Positions 12,872-26,055 of a DNA stretch of 64,000 nucleotides are shown piece after piece; the stretch's first letter is position 1, and every line of letters starts with the position of its first letter. The translations under genes were made by a program, and so were the position numbers. The stretch lies in NCBI GenBank assembly GCA_037178625.1, contig CM074136.1, positions 1,364,001 to 1,428,000 of the forward strand. Reading direction: 5' to 3'. The notes below the pieces were generated by a model. It worked only from the letters and a program-made list of their open reading frames with translations, had not been told where the DNA came from and did not search any database. Origin of the DNA: Skeletonema tropicum (Eukaryota > Bacillariophyta > Thalassiosirophyceae > Thalassiosirales > Thalassiosiraceae).

Positions 12872-15264
12872 TTAGGGGTGGCAGGCGGCAAGATTCCAGC
12901 ATGATGATGTGGAAAGAACTCAGGAGAACCGCCGTGCTAGAATGCAGCAGCAGCAGCAGCAGCGACAACCCGCACCATATTTCTGTCCACAACTCTCTTT
13001 GATAACAACCTTTTAGTGTATCGGGTCGGTGGACTCTTCCCGGTCTTCATAGGGTAATCTTTGGCAGAGCGACCGTAAAGCTCCACACAGCACACTTCTG
13101 TGCGCGCGACAGTCAGCAAGCGCAAGCCGTGAAACTCTTTTTTCCTCAGCATATGCCTCGATATAGGCAACCGAGGTGTCATCCATGAGCTTCGACAGTT
13201 TCGACCTTGCCGGCATGGTGAATGTGTTGGTTCTACGTTGGTCGATTGAATGTTCCTTGGGTTTGAATGATATATTATGAAGTGAATTTCAATTATATAG
13301 GAGGAGGCGAAGATGTTGTTGGAAAAGATCATCGCTTTCTCGTAACTGTCAACTTGTGTCGGAAAGCGGTCGACAGATACGAGAAAGAGGATTTCAACAA
13401 CCTCTTCCCCTAATATATATGTGTTTGCTTCCGTCCCTTTACTCCTTAGAGCTTAGCTAGCTTGTAACTGTATCCGCAGAACCACGAATCCGCTTCTTTA
13501 CTGTTATCACTATAGAGAGGCTGTCTGCACTTCTGTAGCAGTCGGACGGAGAGAGATGTCGAGAGATGCTGCGCTTGGGCGGGTTCATCGCTTTGTAGCA
13601 GGTCGACTGCTTTGATCAGCGATGAGAAAAGGCTTTCTTCTGACCACCGACAGTAAAAGAAAAGTGGCGGGTGGGCACAATTCCGCAATGAGGGTGACAG
13701 TAATCTTCCTAGCGTTCTTCGAGATAAGGATACATGAGAAGAGGCACGACATATTATGTACACCGTACATGAATACAGCGAGTAAAAAGGCGGCTTTGAA
13801 GTGAGTCACTGACTGGTAGTTGGCCGAGAAGTAGCACAAGTGTCAAGCCAAAGTGTCAAGCCAATGCAAAGGATAAAGTAATACTTATATGGAAGCTGAA
13901 CTACTTGGCTTCTTGCTTTAGTAGCTCCTCACACCTTTTTCGTACAATAAGTACCAACGACTCGATGCCAAAAATGCAGAGTAATTATTGTATCTATGTA
14001 AAAGAAGAGATTGGCGCTGCATGGCTGGTGAATCGATCAAAAAAATTGGAGACGGTAGTATTTGTATTGTGATCGATCGGCTGTGCGTGATGTGGTGCGG
14101 CGGGTAGGTGCGCGCGGCTGGTGGCAGTACAATAAAAGCAAAAAGTAGCAAAAGAACAACACCAGGAATTCCAACGTGGTCCCCCACCGTAGTACTAACC
14201 TGGCCCGACAGTGCTTAACTTCGCTGAGCAGACGGGAAGCGGTGCTGTCACTGTGGTATGGTCGTTCCTGACACTGCTACTCAAGTCAAACATTATGATG
14301 TGTTACATCACATGCACCTTGGCAAGTCAATCGACGATTTATTGTGGTGAACTTGCTTTGTAGGTACGAAGACGAAGAGCCACAACACAATGGCATAACC
14401 ACGCTACCAAAGGAGCATGGCAGCTGGCGGCACAGCTTCTTCCTTCTGCAGCTCCGGTATTATTTGGTCATCTGTCATCTCATTCCTCTGAGAAGCGAGC
14501 AGAATGACAAACTGTCGCTGCTGACGAAAGCAGCAGCACAACTTCTAGCCCTCCCAGGTTCATTCGTACATCATTTCATTTAGGAAATTAGGTAATGTTG
14601 CATTATCGCTACCTTGATATCTTTTCGCCAACGAATTAGATGCTTCGTACGTTGAGGGGACAACCGATCAGCGTCGAAGCCGGAACCACGGGAGAGGGTT
14701 TCTCTCCCTCTCCCACCACAGCTACTTTGAATCCGGGATATTTTGACTTGGTTGTCAACCAGCCTGACAGGCGTGATATACAAATTCATATTACTTGTGC
14801 GAGAGTGCAATAATGAATATTCATCTCTATCCGTGGATATGATGACTGCGTCGAAGTGCAGCCTGAGCCCGCTGGCGACGTAACAAGAAGACAGTGCGGG
14901 CTGCTTTGGCGGGGTAAAGCCAGTGATCACAGATCGGGTCAAGCGGCAAGGATTGTGCTGCCATTTCTGCATTCGGATCCACATTGTAGATAGCTTTAGC
15001 TTTGCTCCAGCGTCAGCGTCACATGTCCATCAACTGTTCCGGTCTCAAGCTCGCCACGTGCAAAATGATCGAGTTCATGGGCTGAGGCACGGGAGAAAAG
15101 TGTACACAAGATCATGGGTCTACAATCAATCGTAATGTTTTGAGTTTGTCTGAGTGACGACAGCTTGATGGAATGCAACGTTGCCAAGAGCCTTGGCGGT
15201 AAGTACGCTGTATTGGCAGCCCTAGCAGCAGCAGCAGCAGAAGAAGAAGAAGAAGAATGCGGCA

Positions 15265-15305
<41 letters not shown>

Positions 15306-17704
15306 TTAGGGGTGGCAGGCGGCAAGATTCCAGCATGATGATGTGGAAAGAACTCAGGAGAACCGCCGTGCTAGAATGCAGCAGCAGCAGCAGCAGCAGC
15401 GACAACCCGCACCATATTTCTGTCCACAACTCTCTTTGATAACAACCTTTTAGTGTATCGGGTCGGTGGACTCTTCCCGGTCTTCATAGGGTAATCTTTG
15501 GCAGAGCGACCGTAAAGCTCCACACAGCACACTTCTGTGCGCGCGACAGTCAGCAAGCGCAAGCCGTGAAACTCTTTTTTCCTCAGCATATGCCTCGATA
15601 TAGGCAACCGAGGTGTCATCCATGAGCTTCGACAGTTTCGACCTTGCCGGCATGGTGAATGTGTTGGTTCTACGTTGGTCGATTGAATGTTCCTTGGGTT
15701 TGAATGATATATTATGAAGTGAATTTCAATTATATAGGAGGAGGCGAAGATGTTGTTGGAAAAGATCATCGCTTTCTCGTAACTGTCAACTTGTGTCGGA
15801 AAGCGGTCGACAGATACGAGAAAGAGGATTTCAACAACCTCTTCCCCTAATATATATGTGTTTGCTTCCGTCCCTTTACTCCTTAGAGCTTAGCTAGCTT
15901 GTAACTGTATCCGCAGAACCACGAATCCGCTTCTTTACTGTTATCACTATAGAGAGGCTGTCTGCACTTCTGTAGCAGTCGGACGGAGAGAGATGTCGAG
16001 AGATGCTGCGCTTGGGCGGGTTCATCGCTTTGTAGCAGGTCGACTGCTTTGATCAGCGATGAGAAAAGGCTTTCTTCTGACCACCGACAGTAAAAGAAAA
16101 GTGGCGGGTGGGCACAATTCCGCAATGAGGGTGACAGTAATCTTCCTAGCGTTCTTCGAGATAAGGATACATGAGAAGAGGCACGACATATTATGTACAC
16201 CGTACATGAATACAGCGAGTAAAAAGGCGGCTTTGAAGTGAGTCACTGACTGGTAGTTGGCCGAGAAGTAGCACAAGTGTCAAGCCAAAGTGTCAAGCCA
16301 ATGCAAAGGATAAAGTAATACTTATATGGAAGCTGAACTACTTGGCTTCTTGCTTTAGTAGCTCCTCACACCTTTTTCGTACAATAAGTACCAACGACTC
16401 GATGCCAAAAATGCAGAGTAATTATTGTATCTATGTAAAAGAAGAGATTGGCGCTGCATGGCTGGTGAATCGATCAAAAAAATTGGAGACGGTAGTATTT
16501 GTATTGTGATCGATCGGCTGTGCGTGATGTGGTGCGGCGGGTAGGTGCGCGCGGCTGGTGGCAGTACAATAAAAGCAAAAAGTAGCAAAAGAACAACACC
16601 AGGAATTCCAACGTGGTCCCCCACCGTAGTACTAACCTGGCCCGACAGTGCTTAACTTCGCTGAGCAGACGGGAAGCGGTGCTGTCACTGTGGTATGGTC
16701 GTTCCTGACACTGCTACTCAAGTCAAACATTATGATGTGTTACATCACATGCACCTTGGCAAGTCAATCGACGATTTATTGTGGTGAACTTGCTTTGTAG
16801 GTACGAAGACGAAGAGCCACAACACAATGGCATAACCACGCTACCAAAGGAGCATGGCAGCTGGCGGCACAGCTTCTTCCTTCTGCAGCTCCGGTATTAT
16901 TTGGTCATCTGTCATCTCATTCCTCTGAGAAGCGAGCAGAATGACAAACTGTCGCTGCTGACGAAAGCAGCAGCACAACTTCTAGCCCTCCCAGGTTCAT
17001 TCGTACATCATTTCATTTAGGAAATTAGGTAATGTTGCATTATCGCTACCTTGATATCTTTTCGCCAACGAATTAGATGCTTCGTACGTTGAGGGGACAA
17101 CCGATCAGCGTCGAAGCCGGAACCACGGGAGAGGGTTTCTCTCCCTCTCCCACCACAGCTACTTTGAATCCGGGATATTTTGACTTGGTTGTCAACCAGC
17201 CTGACAGGCGTGATATACAAATTCATATTACTTGTGCGAGAGTGCAATAATGAATATTCATCTCTATCCGTGGATATGATGACTGCGTCGAAGTGCAGCC
17301 TGAGCCCGCTGGCGACGTAACAAGAAGACAGTGCGGGCTGCTTTGGCGGGGTAAAGCCAGTGATCACAGATCGGGTCAAGCGGCAAGGATTGTGCTGCCA
17401 TTTCTGCATTCGGATCCACATTGTAGATAGCTTTAGCTTTGCTCCAGCGTCAGCGTCACATGTCCATCAACTGTTCCGGTCTCAAGCTCGCCACGTGCAA
17501 AATGATCGAGTTCATGGGCTGAGGCACGGGAGAAAAGTGTACACAAGATCATGGGTCTACAATCAATCGTAATGTTTTGAGTTTGTCTGAGTGACGACAG
17601 CTTGATGGAATGCAACGTTGCCAAGAGCCTTGGCGGTAAGTACGCTGTATTGGCAGCCCTAGCAGCAGCAGCAGCAGAAGAAGAAGAAGAAGAAGAATGC
17701 GGCA

Positions 17705-17745
<41 letters not shown>

Positions 17746-20135
17746 TTAGGGGTGGCAGGCGGCAAGATTCCAGCATGATGATGTGGAAAGAACTCAGGAG
17801 AACCGCCGTGCTAGAATGCAGCAGCAGCAGCAGCAGCGACAACCCGCACCATATTTCTGTCCACAACTCTCTTTGATAACAACCTTTTAGTGTATCGGGT
17901 CGGTGGACTCTTCCCGGTCTTCATAGGGTAATCTTTGGCAGAGCGACCGTAAAGCTCCACACAGCACACTTCTGTGCGCGCGACAGTCAGCAAGCGCAAG
18001 CCGTGAAACTCTTTTTTCCTCAGCATATGCCTCGATATAGGCAACCGAGGTGTCATCCATGAGCTTCGACAGTTTCGACCTTGCCGGCATGGTGAATGTG
18101 TTGGTTCTACGTTGGTCGATTGAATGTTCCTTGGGTTTGAATGATATATTATGAAGTGAATTTCAATTATATAGGAGGAGGCGAAGATGTTGTTGGAAAA
18201 GATCATCGCTTTCTCGTAACTGTCAACTTGTGTCGGAAAGCGGTCGACAGATACGAGAAAGAGGATTTCAACAACCTCTTCCCCTAATATATATGTGTTT
18301 GCTTCCGTCCCTTTACTCCTTAGAGCTTAGCTAGCTTGTAACTGTATCCGCAGAACCACGAATCCGCTTCTTTACTGTTATCACTATAGAGAGGCTGTCT
18401 GCACTTCTGTAGCAGTCGGACGGAGAGAGATGTCGAGAGATGCTGCGCTTGGGCGGGTTCATCGCTTTGTAGCAGGTCGACTGCTTTGATCAGCGATGAG
18501 AAAAGGCTTTCTTCTGACCACCGACAGTAAAAGAAAAGTGGCGGGTGGGCACAATTCCGCAATGAGGGTGACAGTAATCTTCCTAGCGTTCTTCGAGATA
18601 AGGATACATGAGAAGAGGCACGACATATTATGTACACCGTACATGAATACAGCGAGTAAAAAGGCGGCTTTGAAGTGAGTCACTGACTGGTAGTTGGCCG
18701 AGAAGTAGCACAAGTGTCAAGCCAAAGTGTCAAGCCAATGCAAAGGATAAAGTAATACTTATATGGAAGCTGAACTACTTGGCTTCTTGCTTTAGTAGCT
18801 CCTCACACCTTTTTCGTACAATAAGTACCAACGACTCGATGCCAAAAATGCAGAGTAATTATTGTATCTATGTAAAAGAAGAGATTGGCGCTGCATGGCT
18901 GGTGAATCGATCAAAAAAATTGGAGACGGTAGTATTTGTATTGTGATCGATCGGCTGTGCGTGATGTGGTGCGGCGGGTAGGTGCGCGCGGCTGGTGGCA
19001 GTACAATAAAAGCAAAAAGTAGCAAAAGAACAACACCAGGAATTCCAACGTGGTCCCCCACCGTAGTACTAACCTGGCCCGACAGTGCTTAACTTCGCTG
19101 AGCAGACGGGAAGCGGTGCTGTCACTGTGGTATGGTCGTTCCTGACACTGCTACTCAAGTCAAACATTATGATGTGTTACATCACATGCACCTTGGCAAG
19201 TCAATCGACGATTTATTGTGGTGAACTTGCTTTGTAGGTACGAAGACGAAGAGCCACAACACAATGGCATAACCACGCTACCAAAGGAGCATGGCAGCTG
19301 GCGGCACAGCTTCTTCCTTCTGCAGCTCCGGTATTATTTGGTCATCTGTCATCTCATTCCTCTGAGAAGCGAGCAGAATGACAAACTGTCGCTGCTGACG
19401 AAAGCAGCAGCACAACTTCTAGCCCTCCCAGGTTCATTCGTACATCATTTCATTTAGGAAATTAGGTAATGTTGCATTATCGCTACCTTGATATCTTTTC
19501 GCCAACGAATTAGATGCTTCGTACGTTGAGGGGACAACCGATCAGCGTCGAAGCCGGAACCACGGGAGAGGGTTTCTCTCCCTCTCCCACCACAGCTACT
19601 TTGAATCCGGGATATTTTGACTTGGTTGTCAACCAGCCTGACAGGCGTGATATACAAATTCATATTACTTGTGCGAGAGTGCAATAATGAATATTCATCT
19701 CTATCCGTGGATATGATGACTGCGTCGAAGTGCAGCCTGAGCCCGCTGGCGACGTAACAAGAAGACAGTGCGGGCTGCTTTGGCGGGGTAAAGCCAGTGA
19801 TCACAGATCGGGTCAAGCGGCAAGGATTGTGCTGCCATTTCTGCATTCGGATCCACATTGTAGATAGCTTTAGCTTTGCTCCAGCGTCAGCGTCACATGT
19901 CCATCAACTGTTCCGGTCTCAAGCTCGCCACGTGCAAAATGATCGAGTTCATGGGCTGAGGCACGGGAGAAAAGTGTACACAAGATCATGGGTCTACAAT
20001 CAATCGTAATGTTTTGAGTTTGTCTGAGTGACGACAGCTTGATGGAATGCAACGTTGCCAAGAGCCTTGGCGGTAAGTACGCTGTATTGGCAGCCCTAGC
20101 AGCAGCAGCAGCAGAAGAAGAAGAAGAATGCGGCA

Positions 20136-20176
<41 letters not shown>

Positions 20177-22582
20177 TTAGGGGTGGCAGGCGGCAAGATT
20201 CCAGCATGATGATGTGGAAAGAACTCAGGAGAACCGCCGTGCTAGAATGCAGCAGCAGCAGCAGCAGCAGCAGCGACAACCCGCACCATATTTCTGTCCA
20301 CAACTCTCTTTGATAACAACCTTTTAGTGTATCGGGTCGGTGGACTCTTCCCGGTCTTCATAGGGTAATCTTTGGCAGAGCGACCGTAAAGCTCCACACA
20401 GCACACTTCTGTGCGCGCGACAGTCAGCAAGCGCAAGCCGTGAAACTCTTTTTTCCTCAGCATATGCCTCGATATAGGCAACCGAGGTGTCATCCATGAG
20501 CTTCGACAGTTTCGACCTTGCCGGCATGGTGAATGTGTTGGTTCTACGTTGGTCGATTGAATGTTCCTTGGGTTTGAATGATATATTATGAAGTGAATTT
20601 CAATTATATAGGAGGAGGCGAAGATGTTGTTGGAAAAGATCATCGCTTTCTCGTAACTGTCAACTTGTGTCGGAAAGCGGTCGACAGATACGAGAAAGAG
20701 GATTTCAACAACCTCTTCCCCTAATATATATGTGTTTGCTTCCGTCCCTTTACTCCTTAGAGCTTAGCTAGCTTGTAACTGTATCCGCAGAACCACGAAT
20801 CCGCTTCTTTACTGTTATCACTATAGAGAGGCTGTCTGCACTTCTGTAGCAGTCGGACGGAGAGAGATGTCGAGAGATGCTGCGCTTGGGCGGGTTCATC
20901 GCTTTGTAGCAGGTCGACTGCTTTGATCAGCGATGAGAAAAGGCTTTCTTCTGACCACCGACAGTAAAAGAAAAGTGGCGGGTGGGCACAATTCCGCAAT
21001 GAGGGTGACAGTAATCTTCCTAGCGTTCTTCGAGATAAGGATACATGAGAAGAGGCACGACATATTATGTACACCGTACATGAATACAGCGAGTAAAAAG
21101 GCGGCTTTGAAGTGAGTCACTGACTGGTAGTTGGCCGAGAAGTAGCACAAGTGTCAAGCCAAAGTGTCAAGCCAATGCAAAGGATAAAGTAATACTTATA
21201 TGGAAGCTGAACTACTTGGCTTCTTGCTTTAGTAGCTCCTCACACCTTTTTCGTACAATAAGTACCAACGACTCGATGCCAAAAATGCAGAGTAATTATT
21301 GTATCTATGTAAAAGAAGAGATTGGCGCTGCATGGCTGGTGAATCGATCAAAAAAATTGGAGACGGTAGTATTTGTATTGTGATCGATCGGCTGTGCGTG
21401 ATGTGGTGCGGCGGGTAGGTGCGCGCGGCTGGTGGCAGTACAATAAAAGCAAAAAGTAGCAAAAGAACAACACCAGGAATTCCAACGTGGTCCCCCACCG
21501 TAGTACTAACCTGGCCCGACAGTGCTTAACTTCGCTGAGCAGACGGGAAGCGGTGCTGTCACTGTGGTATGGTCGTTCCTGACACTGCTACTCAAGTCAA
21601 ACATTATGATGTGTTACATCACATGCACCTTGGCAAGTCAATCGACGATTTATTGTGGTGAACTTGCTTTGTAGGTACGAAGACGAAGAGCCACAACACA
21701 ATGGCATAACCACGCTACCAAAGGAGCATGGCAGCTGGCGGCACAGCTTCTTCCTTCTGCAGCTCCGGTATTATTTGGTCATCTGTCATCTCATTCCTCT
21801 GAGAAGCGAGCAGAATGACAAACTGTCGCTGCTGACGAAAGCAGCAGCACAACTTCTAGCCCTCCCAGGTTCATTCGTACATCATTTCATTTAGGAAATT
21901 AGGTAATGTTGCATTATCGCTACCTTGATATCTTTTCGCCAACGAATTAGATGCTTCGTACGTTGAGGGGACAACCGATCAGCGTCGAAGCCGGAACCAC
22001 GGGAGAGGGTTTCTCTCCCTCTCCCACCACAGCTACTTTGAATCCGGGATATTTTGACTTGGTTGTCAACCAGCCTGACAGGCGTGATATACAAATTCAT
22101 ATTACTTGTGCGAGAGTGCAATAATGAATATTCATCTCTATCCGTGGATATGATGACTGCGTCGAAGTGCAGCCTGAGCCCGCTGGCGACGTAACAAGAA
22201 GACAGTGCGGGCTGCTTTGGCGGGGTAAAGCCAGTGATCACAGATCGGGTCAAGCGGCAAGGATTGTGCTGCCATTTCTGCATTCGGATCCACATTGTAG
22301 ATAGCTTTAGCTTTGCTCCAGCGTCAGCGTCACATGTCCATCAACTGTTCCGGTCTCAAGCTCGCCACGTGCAAAATGATCGAGTTCATGGGCTGAGGCA
22401 CGGGAGAAAAGTGTACACAAGATCATGGGTCTACAATCAATCGTAATGTTTTGAGTTTGTCTGAGTGACGACAGCTTGATGGAATGCAACGTTGCCAAGA
22501 GCCTTGGCGGTAAGTACGCTGTATTGGCAGCCCTAGCAGCAGCAGCAGCAGAAGAAGAAGAAGAAGAAGAATGCGGCACACC

Positions 22583-22613
<31 letters not shown>

Positions 22614-24666
22614 TTAGGGGTGGCAGGCGGCAAGATTCCAGCATGATGATGTGGAAAGAACTCAGGAGAACCGCCGTGCTAGAATGCAGCAGCAGCAGCA
22701 GCAGCAGCGACAACCCGCACCATATTTCTGTCCACAACTCTCTTTGATAACAACCTTTTAGTGTATCGGGTCGGTGGACTCTTCCCGGTCTTCATAGGGT
22801 AATCTTTGGCAGAGCGACCGTAAAGCTCCACACAGCACACTTCTGTGCGCGCGACAGTCAGCAAGCGCAAGCCGTGAAACTCTTTTTTCCTCAGCATATG
22901 CCTCGATATAGGCAACCGAGGTGTCATCCATGAGCTTCGACAGTTTCGACCTTGCCGGCATGGTGAATGTGTTGGTTCTACGTTGGTCGATTGAATGTTC
23001 CTTGGGTTTGAATGATATATTATGAAGTGAATTTCAATTATATAGGAGGAGGCGAAGATGTTGTTGGAAAAGATCATCGCTTTCTCGTAACTGTCAACTT
23101 GTGTCGGAAAGCGGTCGACAGATACGAGAAAGAGGATTTCAACAACCTCTTCCCCTAATATATATGTGTTTGCTTCCGTCCCTTTACTCCTTAGAGCTTA
23201 GCTAGCTTGTAACTGTATCCGCAGAACCACGAATCCGCTTCTTTACTGTTATCACTATAGAGAGGCTGTCTGCACTTCTGTAGCAGTCGGACGGAGAGAG
23301 ATGTCGAGAGATGCTGCGCTTGGGCGGGTTCATCGCTTTGTAGCAGGTCGACTGCTTTGATCAGCGATGAGAAAAGGCTTTCTTCTGACCACCGACAGTA
23401 AAAGAAAAGTGGCGGGTGGGCACAATTCCGCAATGAGGGTGACAGTAATCTTCCTAGCGTTCTTCGAGATAAGGATACATGAGAAGAGGCACGACATATT
23501 ATGTACACCGTACATGAATACAGCGAGTAAAAAGGCGGCTTTGAAGTGAGTCACTGACTGGTAGTTGGCCGAGAAGTAGCACAAGTGTCAAGCCAAAGTG
23601 TCAAGCCAATGCAAAGGATAAAGTAATACTTATATGGAAGCTGAACTACTTGGCTTCTTGCTTTAGTAGCTCCTCACACCTTTTTCGTACAATAAGTACC
23701 AACGACTCGATGCCAAAAATGCAGAGTAATTATTGTATCTATGTAAAAGAAGAGATTGGCGCTGCATGGCTGGTGAATCGATCAAAAAAATTGGAGACGG
23801 TAGTATTTGTATTGTGATCGATCGGCTGTGCGTGATGTGGTGCGGCGGGTAGGTGCGCGCGGCTGGTGGCAGTACAATAAAAGCAAAAAGTAGCAAAAGA
23901 ACAACACCAGGAATTCCAACGTGGTCCCCCACCGTAGTACTAACCTGGCCCGACAGTGCTTAACTTCGCTGAGCAGACGGGAAGCGGTGCTGTCACTGTG
24001 GTATGGTCGTTCCTGACACTGCTACTCAAGTCAAACATTATGATGTGTTACATCACATGCACCTTGGCAAGTCAATCGACGATTTATTGTGGTGAACTTG
24101 CTTTGTAGGTACGAAGACGAAGAGCCACAACACAATGGCATAACCACGCTACCAAAGGAGCATGGCAGCTGGCGGCACAGCTTCTTCCTTCTGCAGCTCC
24201 GGTATTATTTGGTCATCTGTCATCTCATTCCTCTGAGAAGCGAGCAGAATGACAAACTGTCGCTGCTGACGAAAGCAGCAGCACAACTTCTAGCCCTCCC
24301 AGGTTCATTCGTACATCATTTCATTTAGGAAATTAGGTAATGTTGCATTATCGCTACCTTGATATCTTTTCGCCAACGAATTAGATGCTTCGTACGTTGA
24401 GGGGACAACCGATCAGCGTCGAAGCCGGAACCACGGGAGAGGGTTTCTCTCCCTCTCCCACCACAGCTACTTTGAATCCGGGATATTTTGACTTGGTTGT
24501 CAACCAGCCTGACAGGCGTGATATACAAATTCATATTACTTGTGCGAGAGTGCAATAATGAATATTCATCTCTATCCGTGGATATGATGACTGCGTCGAA
24601 GTGCAGCCTGAGCCCGCTGGCGACGTAACAAGAAGACAGTGCGGGCTGCTTTGACGGGGGAAAGCC
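3617..24666. repeat. tandem array of ~2.44 kb satellite units (8 full + 1 partial)
   Basis: Nine head-to-tail units. Starts, taken at the motif TTTGCTTCCGTCCC, are 3617, 6078, 8530, 10983, 13424, 15861, 18298, 20735 and 23169. Lengths are 2461, 2452, 2453, 2441, 2437, 2437, 2437 and 2434 bp, then a 1498 bp partial unit ending at 24666. Units 5-9 look almost identical, units 1-2 form an older subtype, and units 3-4 are intermediate. Each unit holds CAG and AAG triplet tracts whose lengths differ between units. Small ORFs recur only because the DNA recurs. The best one (MPARSKLSKLMDD..., minus strand, 5594-5869) has its frame altered in unit 3 and later units by a change in a T run, which argues against protein coding. 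No centromere or rDNA identity can be claimed. Confidence 0.95.
5594..5869 (-). other. recurrent ORF in satellite unit (91 aa), doubtful
   Basis: Minus-strand ORF of unit 1, repeated identically in unit 2 at 8047-8322. It begins MPARSKLSKLMDDTSVAY and ends in a run of alanines encoded by the CAG tract. From unit 3 on, a sequence change (ctttgtcctc to cttttttcctc) moves the downstream half into the frame of a different ORF. A neighbouring minus-strand ORF (MPPATPNAAS..., Ser/Ala runs, then ASAHELDHF) resembles the RNase H-like remnant at the end of the window. I take these as decayed retroelement-derived sequence rather than a gene. Confidence 0.25.
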
Positions 24667-25047
24667 AGTAAGCATGATCTTTCCCATCATTTCACTTAGG
24701 AAATTAGGTATGTTGCATTTACTCTACCTTGATATCTTTTCGCCAACTAATTAGGAGTCACGATGTCAGCTGTGCACCAGCAAGAACACATACTTAATCA
24801 AGTGAAGCCCTTGTCCGATCATGTATGAATTGATGCTTAAATGGGTATAGGCTTACCCTCTGTACTTGTTACCAAGGTCAGGTAGTGTTGGCACTAATTA
24901 ATTATAGTCGCTGTTCTTTCAATCTCCCATGAGTTGAACAAAGTATCGTTCTAATAATTGAATTTGCGTGAGTGATGTTGTTAGACGTCGATGCTTCGAT
25001 AAAACTGCAGACGAGACAAAGGCATAATGTAGTGAGCCACTTTGAAA
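24667..25047. other. array flank with a diverged 80 bp satellite fragment
   Basis: Bases about 24687-24755 (cacttaggaaattaggta onward) are a diverged second copy of satellite sequence found earlier in the same unit (24320-24385). The rest of the interval shows no gene and no repeat that I can see. Confidence 0.6.
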
Positions 25048-25836
25048 CTAATCTGAACTAGCAAAATCGACAGATACTCCGGCATCCAATCGCCGTTTCT
25101 CAATGTTGACAAACTTCGTCAATCCCTTCAGCATCCCAAGTGCCTCCAACGCCTCGTCCAATAGTTCTATATCAATCGCTGCATTATACAGATGATGAGC
25201 CTTTAGCGCCGCTGCAGAATAGCGATATGATGATGGCTCTGAATCAATATTACATTCATCACTGAATTCGAGAACGCCATCTGCACTGGATCCGAAGCAT
25301 GAGTCCAGCCTGTTCCATGCCTTTGTTGCCTCAGTGCTCGTTGCACCATGTACCTCAACCGCAGCCTTTGCATCAGATAGAGCAGCCTTGAGTGCATCAC
25401 CTCCTTCTCCATCGGGAAGGCGAGCTAGAGAGGGATCCTTCAGATCTAGCGCTTTGATCTCCTTAAGCAGACGCTTCATTTGTTGCATACTCCAATCCGT
25501 ATCTTCCATCAGGTAGTGCAACGAACAGATCTTTCCGTAGTAATCTTCAGATAAGCTATCAACACTAATTACATTACTTCCTACAAATTCAGGACTGATA
25601 TCATTGGGGCTTCGTTCCTCTACAAGATCTGAGGCTCCTGCATCATTATTTGATGCGTCACCATGTTCCTCGGACTTCGTGGCTTCGACGATGGCCTCGT
25701 TTGCATCTGGCCGTAAAGCGCCATGTAGAGGAAGCCGATCGAAGAATCTTTTCGCTGGTATGATATTCTGAGCAGTTGAAAAGGCAGCCACTTCCGCGGC
25801 TCTGCATAGGAATGCTATTGCTAAGATGATCTTCAT
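25048..25836 (-). CDS. hypothetical protein with signal peptide, possibly plastid-targeted
   Basis: The ORF is open up to 26046, but I place the start at the Met at 25836 (262 residues). From there the protein opens with a classic signal peptide, MKIILAIAFLCRAAEVAAF, followed by STAQ. The upstream extension has no such logic and would leave only 9 bp before the divergent LRR gene. The VAAF|ST junction resembles the diatom plastid-import site, where Phe follows the signal-peptide cleavage point. The mature part is acidic and predicted helical: Asp/Glu-rich at about residues 45-95, then a region with YYGKICSLHYLMEDTDWS and MKRLLKEIKALDL. I do not recognise the family. The 219 bp to 26056 would be a shared divergent promoter. 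Confidence 0.7.
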   Translation of the reverse strand: MKIILAIAFLCRAAEVAAFSTAQNIIPAKRFFDRLPLHGALRPDANEAIVEATKSEEHGDASNNDAGASDLVEERSPNDISPEFVGSNVISVDSLSEDYYGKICSLHYLMEDTDWSMQQMKRLLKEIKALDLKDPSLARLPDGEGGDALKAALSDAKAAVEVHGATSTEATKAWNRLDSCFGSSADGVLEFSDECNIDSEPSSYRYSAAALKAHHLYNAAIDIELLDEALEALGMLKGLTKFVNIEKRRLDAGVSVDFASSD

Positions 25837-26055
25837 GGTGATATGAATCCAAAAATGAGAAGTGCACATCATGAACATCTTTGACACCATGCTGAAAATG
25901 CTACTTCTTGACAAATGGGAGTCCAATCCTCCCGAGACTAAATGATCTAAAATTCTTGTTCCACGCCCGCCCATCGCATCATCACCACAATACCACCATG
26001 CTACCAATGACCAACCGTCTCTGTTATTCTTCGTAGCCAACACCATTGAAGCAAC

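Noticed and set aside
3617..24666. CRISPR-like or rDNA array
   Set aside because: Units are 2.4 kb with no short repeat/spacer pattern and no recognisable rRNA sequence.
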